Positions 25,950 through 34,721 of a DNA stretch of 56,303 bases are shown here, piece after piece. Origin of the DNA: Bacillota bacterium (GTDB taxonomy: Bacteria > Bacillota > Clostridia > Christensenellales > SZUA-584); the NCBI GenBank assembly GCA_023397655.1, contig JAEWTW010000008.1, positions 1 to 56,303 on the forward strand. The letters are read 5' to 3'. Position numbers and translations under genes: made by a program. The first letter of the stretch is position 1, and every line of letters begins with the position of its first letter. The notes under the pieces were generated by a model, which saw nothing but the letters and a program-made list of their open reading frames with translations, was not told the origin of the DNA and ran no database searches.

Positions 25950-27203
25950 ATGGATCTGACAGTACAGCCCGGGCGGCTGCACGGCACCGTTACGGTACCG
26001 CCCTCCAAAAGCGCAGCGCACCGGGCGATCATTTCGGCGGCGCTGGGGGACGGTCGCAGCATTATCTCCAACGTGGACCTCTCCAACGACATGCGCGCCA
26101 CCATCGGTGCGTGCCGCGCGCTGGGCGTGGATATGCAGATGGACGGCAATACGCTGACCGTGGACGGCGGACGGCTCCGGCTGACAGGCAAACCCATCGA
26201 CTGTGCCGAGTCCGGCTCCACGCTGCGTTTCTTCATCCCCGTTGCATGCACGCTGGAGGGTGAAAAGACGTTTACCGGCCAAGGACGGCTGCCGCTGCGC
26301 CCCGTGGATGCATACCTGCAAATATTCGAAACGCAAGGCATCGGCTATACCCGCCCTCCGGGCGCTAACCTGCCTCTGACCGTATCCGGTGCGCTGCGCT
26401 CCGGCGAGTTCCGCGTGGACGGGCGCGTCAGCTCGCAGTTCGTCACAGGTTTGCTATTCGCGCTGCCGCTGCTGGACGGCGATTCGCTTGTCAGCGTGAT
26501 TGGTGGCTTCGAGTCGCGCGGGTATGTGGACCTGACGGTGAACATGCTGCGCCGCTTTGGCATTGATATCGCCGTGGACGGCGACACGTTCTTCATCAGG
26601 GGCAACCAGCAGTATCAGCCTCAGACGCTCCGTGTGGAGGGCGACTACTCGCAGGCGGCGTTCTTCCTCGTGGGCGGCGCGATATCGGGCGGCATCCGCG
26701 TAGACGATTTGGACGCACTTTCACTCCAGCCCGACCGCGCCATCGTGGACATACTGAAATCAATGGGCGCGGTCATATCAACGGAGGGCGGTGCGCTCGT
26801 CTCGCGCCCGGCCAGGCTGCATGGCACCGTGATCGACGTATCGCAGTGTCCCGATCTGGTGCCGCCGCTGACCGTCGCCGCCGCGTACGCCGAAGGCGTC
26901 ACGCACATCACCGGCGCGGCCCGGCTGCGCATCAAAGAGTCGGACCGCCTGCACGCGCTGGCGCGGAATCTCGGCGCGCTGGGCATCCGCGCGGAGGAAC
27001 TGCCAGACGGCCTCATCATCCACGGCGGACAGCCCATGGGCGGCGAGACCGACAGCTTTGGCGATCACCGCATTGCGATGGCTTTTGCTGTGGCAGCAGC
27101 GGGCGCGTCTGGCCCCGTCACCATACACGGCGCAGAATGCGTGGACAAATCGTACCCCAAGTTCTACGAAGACTACAAAGCACTGGGAGGAGATATACAA
27201 TGA
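25950..27203 (+). CDS. aroA: 3-phosphoshikimate 1-carboxyvinyltransferase (EPSP synthase)
   Basis: The protein has 417 residues. It adds enolpyruvate to shikimate 3-phosphate and is the glyphosate target. The substrate loop reads PPSKSAAHRAI instead of the common PGDKSISHRA, and SGSTLRFF, EGDYSQAAFF and RIKESDRL are present. The ATG at 25950 has AAGGAAG upstream; longer frames run into aroB. The stop overlaps the aroC ATG. Confidence 0.96.
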   Translation: MDLTVQPGRLHGTVTVPPSKSAAHRAIISAALGDGRSIISNVDLSNDMRATIGACRALGVDMQMDGNTLTVDGGRLRLTGKPIDCAESGSTLRFFIPVACTLEGEKTFTGQGRLPLRPVDAYLQIFETQGIGYTRPPGANLPLTVSGALRSGEFRVDGRVSSQFVTGLLFALPLLDGDSLVSVIGGFESRGYVDLTVNMLRRFGIDIAVDGDTFFIRGNQQYQPQTLRVEGDYSQAAFFLVGGAISGGIRVDDLDALSLQPDRAIVDILKSMGAVISTEGGALVSRPARLHGTVIDVSQCPDLVPPLTVAAAYAEGVTHITGAARLRIKESDRLHALARNLGALGIRAEELPDGLIIHGGQPMGGETDSFGDHRIAMAFAVAAAGASGPVTIHGAECVDKSYPKFYEDYKALGGDIQ

Positions 27204-28279
27204 GCAGCGTCTGGGGCAGACACTTCATCATCGACATATTCGGCGAATCGCACGGGCCCAAGATCGGCGCAGTGCTGCACGGCGTCCCATCCGGCACAGT
27301 GATCGACTTTCCCAAGCTCCGTGCGTTTCTGGACCGCCGCAAACCGGGCAGCGAAGCATGGTCCACCAAGCGGAAGGAAGCGGACGACTTCGAGATCGTC
27401 AGCGGCTACTACTACGGCCACGCGACAGGAACGCCCTTGTGCGTGCTGTTCTACAACACCAACATGCACTCGGGCGACTACGACAACCGTCCCAACCGCC
27501 CCGGCCACGCAGACTACACCGGCCACGTGCGCTACGGCGGGTTCAACGACCCGCGCGGCGGCGGCCACTTCTCCGGGCGGCTCACCGCGCCGCTGGTGTT
27601 CGCGGGCGCTGTCGCAGCGCAGATACTCGAGCAAAAGGGTATATACGCCGCCACCCATGTGCGCCGCATCGCGAACGTGGAGGACGCGGCATTCAATAAG
27701 ATCAATGTGCCTCGCGAGCTGGCGGATAACCTCGCCGCCATGCGCCTGCCGCTGCTGGACGATTCCAAAGCAGCGCAAATGGAGCAACGCATCAAAGAGG
27801 CCGCATCCGAAGGTGACTCTGTAGGCGGTATCGTGGAGTGCGCCGTGTGCGGCCTTCCCGCGGGACTCGGCAGCCCCATGTTTGGCGCGGCGGAGAGCGT
27901 AATCTCCTCACTGCTGATGGCGGTTCCCGCCGTCAAGGGCGTCTCATTCGGCGAGGGCTTCGGCTTCGCGGGAATGCGCGGCAGCGAAGCCAACGACCCG
28001 TATACGCTCAACGATGGCCAAATCACCACCGCCACCAACCACAATGGCGGCGTGCTGGGCGGCATCACCAACGGCAACCCGCTGGTGTTTGAAGCGGTGG
28101 TTAAGCCGACGGCATCCATATTCAAGCCGCAGCAGACGGTGAACCTGCAGACGATGGAGGAAGAAACGCTGACGCTCAAAGGGCGGCACGACGCCTGCAT
28201 CGTCCCGCGCGCGGCAGTGGCGATCGAGGCAGCGGCCTATGTGGCTGTACTGGACCTGATGATGGAAAGGGGCTGGTAG
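27200..28279 (+). CDS. aroC: Chorismate synthase
   Basis: The protein has 359 residues. It converts EPSP to chorismate and needs reduced FMN. FGESHGPKIGAVLHGVPSG, RPGHADYT and DPRGGGHFSGRLTAPL are the family signatures. The ATG overlaps the aroA stop (ATGA), and GGGAGGAG lies inside the end of aroA. No FMN reductase domain is fused. Confidence 0.97.
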   Translation: MSSVWGRHFIIDIFGESHGPKIGAVLHGVPSGTVIDFPKLRAFLDRRKPGSEAWSTKRKEADDFEIVSGYYYGHATGTPLCVLFYNTNMHSGDYDNRPNRPGHADYTGHVRYGGFNDPRGGGHFSGRLTAPLVFAGAVAAQILEQKGIYAATHVRRIANVEDAAFNKINVPRELADNLAAMRLPLLDDSKAAQMEQRIKEAASEGDSVGGIVECAVCGLPAGLGSPMFGAAESVISSLLMAVPAVKGVSFGEGFGFAGMRGSEANDPYTLNDGQITTATNHNGGVLGGITNGNPLVFEAVVKPTASIFKPQQTVNLQTMEEETLTLKGRHDACIVPRAAVAIEAAAYVAVLDLMMERGW

Positions 28280-28281
28280 CA

Positions 28282-29400
28282 TTGGGGTATACAGAGGAAA
28301 TCAGCGTCCTTCGGGACCGCATCAATGCGATCGACGCGCAGCTGGTGCCGCTGTTTGAGGCGCGCATGCAGGCGGCCGACTGTGTCGCCGAAGTCAAGCA
28401 GCGCTACAACATGCCGGTATACGACGCCTCACGCGAGGGCACGGTAATCGCCAAAGCACAGGGGCTGCTGCACGACACCGCCTACGCCGAATCGCTGCGC
28501 CAGTTCTACCAGTCGCTGATGGGCATCAGCCGCCAGCGTCAGCGGACGCAGATCAGCTATCCGACCTCAGCCATCTTCGCAGACGGCGCGGTGGGCTATC
28601 TCGGCCTGCCCGGCTCCTTCTCATACATCGCCGCACACGAGGCTTATCCCGGAGCAGAACTCAAAAGTCTGCCATCGTTCCAAGCAATATTCGAGTCGCT
28701 GAAAAACGGGGACATCGCACTCGCCATGTTGCCGGTAGAAAACACCGAGACGGGCAGCATCACCGCGGTGATTGACCTGTTGGCTCGCTACGGGTATTTC
28801 ATCGTCGCGGAACGGCTGATCAAGGTGACTCAGAGTCTGCTGGCTCCTGCTGGTGCGACGCTGGATACCATCACCAAACTGTACTCACACCCGGAGCCCA
28901 TCGCCCAGTGCAGTGTGTTCCTTGGCAACCACCCACAGATTGCGGCGTTCCCCGCGCTCAGCACCGCGCAGGCTGCGCATGACGTAGCGCAGCTGAACGA
29001 CGTGACCGTGGGCTGCATCGCATCCCCCGAGGCGGCGGCGATATACGGTCTCACCGAGTTGGCGTCCGGCATACAGAACAGCGACGGCAACAGCACACGC
29101 TTCGCCGTGGTCTCCACGCAGCCGCATGTGAACACCTCCTGCGACAAGACCAGTGTGGTGTTCATGGTGGAGCACCGCCCCGGCTCGCTGCACGACGTGC
29201 TGAGGCTGTTCTCAGAGGGCCGCGTCAACATCATGAAGCTGGAATCCCGCCCGCTCAAGGACAGGCCGTTTGAATACCTGTTCCATCTGGATTTCGAAGG
29301 CAGCGTGGGCGATAAGCACGTCGCCGCCGTACTGGATAATGTGCGCGAAAAATCCGCCGAGTTGATATGGCTGGGCTCTTACCCGCGCATGGCGCAATAA
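28282..29400 (+). CDS. pheA: Bifunctional chorismate mutase / prephenate dehydratase (P-protein)
   Basis: The protein has 372 residues. The N-terminal chorismate mutase helices (about 1-85) lead into the dehydratase domain (GYLGLPGSFSYIAAHEAYP onward, with the NSTRF motif near 262) and a C-terminal ACT domain with ESRP for phenylalanine feedback. The most likely start is a TTG at 28282, two bases after aroC, with GGAAAGGGG upstream; no nearby ATG retains the mutase. Confidence 0.93.
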   Translation: MGYTEEISVLRDRINAIDAQLVPLFEARMQAADCVAEVKQRYNMPVYDASREGTVIAKAQGLLHDTAYAESLRQFYQSLMGISRQRQRTQISYPTSAIFADGAVGYLGLPGSFSYIAAHEAYPGAELKSLPSFQAIFESLKNGDIALAMLPVENTETGSITAVIDLLARYGYFIVAERLIKVTQSLLAPAGATLDTITKLYSHPEPIAQCSVFLGNHPQIAAFPALSTAQAAHDVAQLNDVTVGCIASPEAAAIYGLTELASGIQNSDGNSTRFAVVSTQPHVNTSCDKTSVVFMVEHRPGSLHDVLRLFSEGRVNIMKLESRPLKDRPFEYLFHLDFEGSVGDKHVAAVLDNVREKSAELIWLGSYPRMAQ

Positions 29401-29411
29401 AAGGAGAAACA

Positions 29412-30701
29412 ATGCTCAAGGTGGGACTGATCGGCGAAAAGCTGTCACACAGCCTCTCGCCGCAGATACACGAGAAATACGGACGTCTGACAAGTACGGA
29501 AATCGTCTACCGGCTGCACGAAACGCCGCCGGAGGGTTTGCCGGCGCTGCTTAACAGCCTTGAAGCACAAGGCTACGCGGGCACAAACGTGACGATACCC
29601 TACAAGAAGGCCGTGATGCCGTACATGCATGCGCTCTCCCCCGAGGCACAGGCCATCGGCGCGGTCAACACGATACGATTCGAAAACGGTCGGCGCATCG
29701 GACACAACACCGATTATTTCGGCCTTAAGTCGCTGCTGGAACAGAGCGGCATTGCGCTGAAGAACAAACGTGTGGCCGTGCTGGGCAGCGGCGGAGCCGC
29801 AAGGTGCGCGTACTTCCTCGCGAGGGATGAGGGCGCGTCGGAGGTGTTCACCGTCAGCCGACACCCCGAAGCCGCGGACAGTGACCTGAACGCAGTCAGC
29901 TACGACGTGCTGGAGCAAATGGATAGCATCGGCGTGCTCATCAACGCAACGCCCGTCGGCATGCACCCCAATACGGATGCCTGCCCTGTGTCCTACGCCG
30001 TCGTCGAAAAGTGCGGCGCAGTGGTGGACACCATCTACAACCCGCCCGAAACGGCGCTGCTGCGAAAGGCGCGCGAACGCGGTATCCCTCGCGCAAACGG
30101 CCTGTGGATGCTGGTTTCACAAGCCTTGGCCGCAGAGCAGGTTTGGACCGGACGCCCGTTTACGATGGACGAGTGCGCCGCCGTGCATGCGTTTATCCGC
30201 CGCTCCAACATTGTGCTGGTCGGCATGCCTGGCAGCGGCAAGTCCACCGTCGGGCGGATACTGGCTGAGCGCATGGGCATGGGCTACCTCGATACTGATT
30301 CCATGATAGAGGCCGCGCATGGCCCCATCCCCGGCATATTCGCGTCCGAGGGTGAAGCGGTGTTCCGGCAGTACGAGCTGACTGCAGCAAATGAAGCCGC
30401 CAACACGATGAATACCGTGATATCCACCGGCGGCGGCATGGTGCAGACGGAAGCCGCCATGCAAGCGCTCCTTGAGACGGGCGTGGCCGTTTACGTAGAC
30501 AGGCCTCTGGATATACTTCTAAGAGAGACGGAGACTCAAAGTCGCCCGCTGCTGGCATCCGGACGGGGTGCGCTCGTTGCGCTGTACGAGAAACGCCATC
30601 CGCTGTATAATGGATTCGCGGATATTGTTGCGAAAAACACAGCGGATGCTCACCGCTGCGTCGATACGATCGTCAGAAAACTGGAGGATTACCGGAAATG
30701 A
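29412..30701 (+). CDS. Shikimate dehydrogenase - shikimate kinase fusion
   Basis: The protein has 429 residues and performs two pathway steps. Residues 1 to about 265 are AroE-like: LIGEKLSHSLSP, NVTIPYKKAV (catalytic Lys), NTDYFG and a GSGGAARC nucleotide motif. Residues about 272-429 are shikimate kinase (AroK-like): GMPGSGKSTVG, LDTDSMI, EAVFRQYE and STGGG. AAGGAG precedes the ATG at 29412. The reading frame is continuous with no internal start signal, so it is a true fusion. Confidence 0.93.
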   Translation: MLKVGLIGEKLSHSLSPQIHEKYGRLTSTEIVYRLHETPPEGLPALLNSLEAQGYAGTNVTIPYKKAVMPYMHALSPEAQAIGAVNTIRFENGRRIGHNTDYFGLKSLLEQSGIALKNKRVAVLGSGGAARCAYFLARDEGASEVFTVSRHPEAADSDLNAVSYDVLEQMDSIGVLINATPVGMHPNTDACPVSYAVVEKCGAVVDTIYNPPETALLRKARERGIPRANGLWMLVSQALAAEQVWTGRPFTMDECAAVHAFIRRSNIVLVGMPGSGKSTVGRILAERMGMGYLDTDSMIEAAHGPIPGIFASEGEAVFRQYELTAANEAANTMNTVISTGGGMVQTEAAMQALLETGVAVYVDRPLDILLRETETQSRPLLASGRGALVALYEKRHPLYNGFADIVAKNTADAHRCVDTIVRKLEDYRK

Positions 30702-31147
30702 AGATACTTGTGATCAACGGGCCCAACATCAACATGCTGGGGCAGCGGGAGCCGGACGTATACGGCAGGCAGGACTACGCGGCGCTGCTGGCAGGGCTGG
30801 CTGATTTTGCGCGCTCCCACAACGTCGAAATCGACGAATACCAGTCCAACATCGAGGGCGAGCTCGTCACCAAGATACAGCAGGCGCAGGGGCTCTACGA
30901 CGGCATCGTGATCAACCCCGGCGCGTATACGCATTACAGCATCGCGATACTGGACGCGCTAAAAGCCATCACAGTACCCGCCATCGAAGTGCACCTGTCC
31001 AACATACACGCGCGCGAAGACTTCCGCCACAAATCCGTAACGGCGGCAGGCTGCGTCGGCCAGATTTCCGGCCTCGGGTTCGATTCGTATTTTCTTGCGG
31101 TAGTGGGGTTGATGAGCCGGATGAAGCAGGGTGTGCAGCAATCGTAG
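30698..31147 (+). CDS. aroQ: 3-dehydroquinate dehydratase, type II
   Basis: The protein has 149 residues and supplies the remaining shikimate step, so the operon encodes all seven steps to chorismate plus both prephenate branches. Motifs VINGPNINMLGQREPDVYG (catalytic Tyr), NPGAYTHYSIAILDA and VEVHLSNI-like EVHLSNIHARE are present. Its ATG overlaps the fusion gene's stop. The last 137 bases (from 30997) are repeated, diverged, at 31708. Confidence 0.95.
   Translation: MKILVINGPNINMLGQREPDVYGRQDYAALLAGLADFARSHNVEIDEYQSNIEGELVTKIQQAQGLYDGIVINPGAYTHYSIAILDALKAITVPAIEVHLSNIHAREDFRHKSVTAAGCVGQISGLGFDSYFLAVVGLMSRMKQGVQQS
30997..31133 (+). repeat. Imperfect direct repeat, copy 1 (3' end of aroQ)
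   Basis: This 137-base segment of aroQ aligns without gaps to 31708-31844 with about 18 differences by eye (about 87% identity). The similarity begins and ends abruptly. Confidence 0.9.
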
Positions 31148-31171
31148 GAAGATATTACGGATTATATTGTG

Positions 31172-31630
31172 TCATTTACCTTGGTACACCGTTATTGCCA
31201 TACCATTTTCTCCGTACAATTCATATTCAATTTCTATAGTGAAAACCTTGTCAGGAAATAACGTTTTAAATCTCAGTTCCCAGAAAAACTTTAGCACCTT
31301 TGTAAACTCATCAAATATTTTATCGTTTTCTTTAGATTTTTGATACATCAAGAACAAGTCACCTATTGACCACGCATTTACTCGACGCTCAATCTCACGT
31401 TTGTCATTATTAAATCTTGACCGAAGTTTATTAATGTCAAAATTATTGTAAAACTCCCGGATAAAATAATGATCCTCTATTTCTATGATTTCCGGCCAAA
31501 ATAAACTTGAACATGCAATCGCTTGTTCAATATTACATGTATTTGAAAATAGATTAAACAGTGAACAGCCTCTTTGATCTGAAAACTCAGTAATAATCTG
31601 GTCTCTTGCAATTGTATTATATATTCTCAT
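31172..31630 (-). CDS. Hypothetical protein, AT-rich orphan
   Basis: The protein has 152 residues with no motif I recognise. It is rich in Phe, Asn and charged residues, mostly helical in appearance, without signal peptide or membrane segment. AGGAG lies five to six bases before the ATG at 31630. It is convergent to aroQ, more AT-rich than its neighbours, and lies between the two copies of the aroQ 3' end, so it probably arrived with that rearrangement. Confidence 0.6.
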   Translation of the reverse strand: MRIYNTIARDQIITEFSDQRGCSLFNLFSNTCNIEQAIACSSLFWPEIIEIEDHYFIREFYNNFDINKLRSRFNNDKREIERRVNAWSIGDLFLMYQKSKENDKIFDEFTKVLKFFWELRFKTLFPDKVFTIEIEYELYGENGMAITVYQGK

Positions 31631-31707
31631 TTAACTCTCCTGCATCACCAAATACATCCAGCTTGGATAGATATATAGTAGCAAATATTCTCACCACTGA
31701 AAAGATA

Positions 31708-31840
31708 GTCCAACATCCCCGCGCGCGAAGACTTGCGCCATAAGTCGGTGACGGGGGCGGGCTGCGTCGGCCAGATTTCCGGCCTTGGGTTCGATTCGTA
31801 TTTTCTCGCCATCGTGGGGCTGATGAGCCGGGCGAAGTAG
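31708..31840 (+). pseudogene. Truncated second copy of the aroQ 3' end
   Basis: In frame it reads SNIPAREDLRHKSVTGAGC and on through GLGFDSYFLAIVGLMSRAK to TAG. This matches the last third of AroQ with both silent and conservative changes. It has no start or N-terminal part. It is the displaced end of an older or related aroQ allele. Confidence 0.88.
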
Positions 31841-31908
31841 GGTGGTTGACAGTGCCTCTCTCGGTTTATCTATTCGCTTAGTTTGAGCAGTCAAAGCTTC
31901 TGTTACTT

Positions 31909-32400
31909 TCAGGTGCCTCCTGCTTCTTGGTTATCCAGATATTCCAGATAGTCATACATCACATAATTTTTATAAGCGGCAGCTTGTCGCTCTATCCCAA
32001 TCTCCGTCAGCTTAATGTCGTTAATCCATTGAAAGTAGTGCGTCAATTCGTGCGGAATCACAGCAAGAATTGCTAATAAAGCTTTGTCTTTGCCTCTCTC
32101 TTGTTTTAGTTCAGCATAATCTCCGGCTGCAATTCGAATGTATGGTTCATGATTTCTGTTTTCGGGCGCAAAGAAAGTACCACAGACTAATTCTCCATCC
32201 ATAGCCTTTATTCTTTCTTTTGCCCTCACATAAACCGGAACCCGGAACGGAAAATAGAACTCTTTTCGCAGCCAGACTCCAAAATCTTTGCAGGCTTGTC
32301 TGACTTCGGCGTCCACTTCCTTATCGATTACAAAACGAAGCCCTCGTCTATGTGTTGAATTGTAGTATTTTCTCCATTTCTGAATCGTCCATATATGCAT
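31909..32400 (-). CDS. Putative zinc metallopeptidase-like protein (HELTH motif)
   Basis: The protein has 163 residues. It holds a single HExxH zinc motif, HELTH, at about 117-121 in a hydrophobic helix, and a Glu at about 137 could be the third ligand. There is no signal peptide, so it would act in the cytoplasm. GAGGG stands six bases before the ATG. I do not recognise the family; phage- or element-borne small zincins are similar in size. Composition is AT-rich relative to the core genes. Confidence 0.6.
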   Translation of the reverse strand: MHIWTIQKWRKYYNSTHRRGLRFVIDKEVDAEVRQACKDFGVWLRKEFYFPFRVPVYVRAKERIKAMDGELVCGTFFAPENRNHEPYIRIAAGDYAELKQERGKDKALLAILAVIPHELTHYFQWINDIKLTEIGIERQAAAYKNYVMYDYLEYLDNQEAGGT

Positions 32401-32500
32401 ATCAAGCCCTCAAATTATAAAATAATTTATGCAGATAATGAGTATTATACCATACTATCATGAATCAGATTATCTGTTATCCGACCTCTTCCTGTGTAGT

Positions 32501-32611
32501 GGTGTTATTGTGCAGGTAAAAGACGAACGCCCCGCCGGGCACACAGCGGAGCGTCGTGCGGCAATGCTTTTGCAGTTGCCGATATAAAAAAGGAGCATTG
32601 CAGCCCCTTTT
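32501..32611 (-). terminator. Hairpin-rich region with terminator of the DUF4097 operon
   Basis: The leftward terminator is AAAAGG-(G)GC paired with GC-(T)CCTTTT (32588-32611) followed by T-rich sequence (32591-32586). Two more hairpins lie just beyond: CGGCAA/TTGCCG around 32560-32582 and a bulged GC-rich stem around 32523-32557. Confidence 0.6.
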
Positions 32612-32622
32612 CGCGTTTCAGT

Positions 32623-33609
32623 TTATTCCTTATTCAGGCTGATGCCGCCGGACACCGTGGACAGCTCCACCGTGGGGCCGCCGCCGTTTACCTTGCCCTT
32701 GATGTCCTCGCCCACCACGTTCTTCGCAAGCTTGCCGCTCACCGTAATGTCGAAGTCGGACGAGAATCCGCCGGAGGTCGTGTTCACATCCAGATCAAAC
32801 GCCGCATCCGAGCCCAGTGCCACCTTGATGCTTCCGCTGATATTGTGAATACGGATGGACTGGACGTCTGACTTCGTCTGTGATACCAAGGCGCTGCCCG
32901 ATGTATTGTTGATCTCCACCGAACCCGCTGCATTGGAGATGCGCACCGCACCGGACACGCTGCCCGCTCTTACCGAACCGCTCACGCCGTCCACCGTCAC
33001 ACCGCCCGATGTCGTGTTTACCGTCACATTCTCAAACTGAAGATTGTTCGTCTGCACACCGCCCGACACCACGTTGATCGTCATCATGCTGCCTGCACAG
33101 TCCTTAATATCCACAGAGCCGCTGGCGCTGTTCACTGTCAAGCTGCCAAAGCTGATGCCGCCAATTTCCGTGTTAGCTGATGCGCTGGATACAGAGGTGT
33201 CAAGCGCCATATCCTCGGGCAGATACACCGTCAGCACCATGTCGCCGTTGATGTATTGCGGATATATGGTATCCAGCGCTGATTTCACCGTCAGCACGCC
33301 GCCCTCACTTTGAACCGTTAAAAAATCATCCCGATCCGTGTTGGTCATGATGCGCCCCGTCAGCGTGGCATGCGGCTCGCCCGTTTTCACGATGATATGA
33401 CCGGATACGTTCTCAATATTTAGACGGGTCATGCCGTCCAGGTCAAAGTCCGCACTTTCATCCAGATCAATGGTGACGCTGTCGAATACGCCCTTCCAGT
33501 TCAGCGGGCCGCTGCCTTTATACATGATGCCGAATGTCACCGCCGCGCCAATAATACAGACCACCAATATCGCCGTCACGACCAGGACGACTTTGGTTGT
33601 TTTACTCAT
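32623..33609 (-). CDS. DUF4097-family membrane-anchored beta-repeat protein
   Basis: The protein has 328 residues. One N-terminal membrane helix (about 7-29) is followed by an extracytoplasmic repeat region rich in short beta strands (NTTSGGVTVDGVSGSVRAG-like units). This is the DUF4097 adhesin-like fold. The function is unknown; the family is usually read as an envelope-stress sensor or effector with PadR and DUF1700 partners, which are directly upstream. The ATG overlaps the upstream stop by one base. Confidence 0.88.
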   Translation of the reverse strand: MSKTTKVVLVVTAILVVCIIGAAVTFGIMYKGSGPLNWKGVFDSVTIDLDESADFDLDGMTRLNIENVSGHIIVKTGEPHATLTGRIMTNTDRDDFLTVQSEGGVLTVKSALDTIYPQYINGDMVLTVYLPEDMALDTSVSSASANTEIGGISFGSLTVNSASGSVDIKDCAGSMMTINVVSGGVQTNNLQFENVTVNTTSGGVTVDGVSGSVRAGSVSGAVRISNAAGSVEINNTSGSALVSQTKSDVQSIRIHNISGSIKVALGSDAAFDLDVNTTSGGFSSDFDITVSGKLAKNVVGEDIKGKVNGGGPTVELSTVSGGISLNKE

Positions 33610-34172
33610 TATTCTCCCCTCCTGAGTCTTACTGAAATTCTATTTAAAAACGCCATGTTGGCTTTTTTGAACAACTTCGCCAGCTGTATGTTGCCGATAA
33701 AAGCGAGTATACCAAGGCAAACAACCGCGATGCCGACCATCACTGTTATAAACACACCCGCCGGCCCGATCATGAACGAGAACGGTATGCCTGCCACCAT
33801 CACAGCGATGCCGCTCAAACCGATGGACACCGCGGCCACATAGAAGGCCGATATGATGATGTATCCCACGACCACCACACACAGCACATACAGAAAGTTG
33901 ATGGTGCCCAGCGCCGCCGATGAAGCGAATGCCCGAGCCATGGACTTGGGCGACGACTTCACATTGGCATTGGCGATGCAGCTCTGCGCCCAGTATTCCT
34001 TGCCCAGCTTTTTGGGGTCTCCCAGGTGCGCCACGATCGCTTCTGTGCTCTCGCCGTCACGCGCGGCGCAGTCGAAGTATTCCGCGATATCCGCCACTAT
34101 CTCTTCCCGCTCGGAGCTTCTTAGCTTGCCCAATTCTGCGGAAAGCTGTCTTAAATATTGCTCCTTATTCAC
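33609..34172 (-). CDS. DUF1700-family membrane protein
   Basis: The protein has 187 residues. The N-terminal cytoplasmic segment MNKEQYLRQLSAELGKL and REEIVADIAEYF is the DUF1700 signature, followed by two or three membrane helices. It starts with GTG at 34172, overlapping the padR end, with GGAGGG just upstream. It probably links the cytosolic regulator to the DUF4097 protein at the membrane; this is inference. Confidence 0.87.
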   Translation of the reverse strand: MNKEQYLRQLSAELGKLRSSEREEIVADIAEYFDCAARDGESTEAIVAHLGDPKKLGKEYWAQSCIANANVKSSPKSMARAFASSAALGTINFLYVLCVVVVGYIIISAFYVAAVSIGLSGIAVMVAGIPFSFMIGPAGVFITVMVGIAVVCLGILAFIGNIQLAKLFKKANMAFLNRISVRLRRGE

Positions 34173-34482
34173 TGTGCCCTCCTACGATCATTTCGACGCC
34201 TTCTACAAACGCGCGCCAATCCTTCAAATACTCTTCCCGCTTCTCTTCGCCCTTGGCCGTCAGCTGATAGTACTTCCTTGGCGGGCCCTCGCTGGACTCC
34301 TTCAGATACGTGCTCATATATCCTTCGTTCTGCAGCCGCCGCAGCAGCGGGTATATCGTGCCCTCTGATATCTCGATGCTCTTGGATATCTTCGCGACCA
34401 GCTCATAGCCGTACCGGTCTCCTGTTCTGACGAGTTCCAGCACGCAGAGCTCGAGAACGCCTTTCTTTAATTGTGTATTCAC
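34165..34482 (-). CDS. PadR-family transcriptional regulator
   Basis: The protein has 105 residues. It is a short PadR winged helix (LKKGVLELCVLELVRTGDRYGYEL, then EGTIYPLLRRLQNEGYM). It is the first gene of the padR-DUF1700-DUF4097 operon and very likely represses its own promoter, where repeated GATA(GT)ACC-type sequences overlap the -35/-10 region. Confidence 0.92.
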   Translation of the reverse strand: MNTQLKKGVLELCVLELVRTGDRYGYELVAKISKSIEISEGTIYPLLRRLQNEGYMSTYLKESSEGPPRKYYQLTAKGEEKREEYLKDWRAFVEGVEMIVGGHSE

Positions 34483-34506
34483 GCCGCCCCTCCCTTCAAC
34501 AAGTGC

Positions 34507-34535
34507 ATTATACCACTAGGTATCTTTCTTTACAA
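34507..34535 (-). promoter_or_regulatory. padR operon promoter with overlapping operator-like repeats
   Basis: Leftward TTGTAA (34535-34530), 17-base spacer, perfect TATAAT (34512-34507). On the minus strand AAAGATACC lies in the spacer and AAAGATAGTACC just upstream; related copies GGTACTG and AGATACTATT lie at 34586-34612. Such repeats suit PadR autorepression. Confidence 0.7.
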
Positions 34536-34625
34536 GGTACTATCTTTAAAAAAATAGTCCTCCGAACAAGATGCAGTATATCACACGGTACTGTTTAATG
34601 CAAGATACTATTTCAAATTTTTTTG

Positions 34626-34666
34626 AAAAAAATATCGGGCTGCTTTCCGGAATGAAAAGCAGCCCG
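34626..34666 (-). terminator. Terminator of hflKC
   Basis: Minus-strand CGGGCTGCTTT (34666-34656) pairs with AAAGCAGCCCG (34646-34636), 11 perfect pairs and loop of nine, followed by ATA and a T-run. It lies about 55 bases after the hflC stop. Confidence 0.9.
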
Positions 34667-34721
34667 TATTTCTTAGTTTTGAACCGGTATACACACTTCG
34701 ATCAAGTGGATTACCTCAGGT

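Noticed and set aside
31691..31894. 67-residue leftward frame
   Set aside because: It is antisense to the aroQ fragment; the forward reading clearly matches AroQ.
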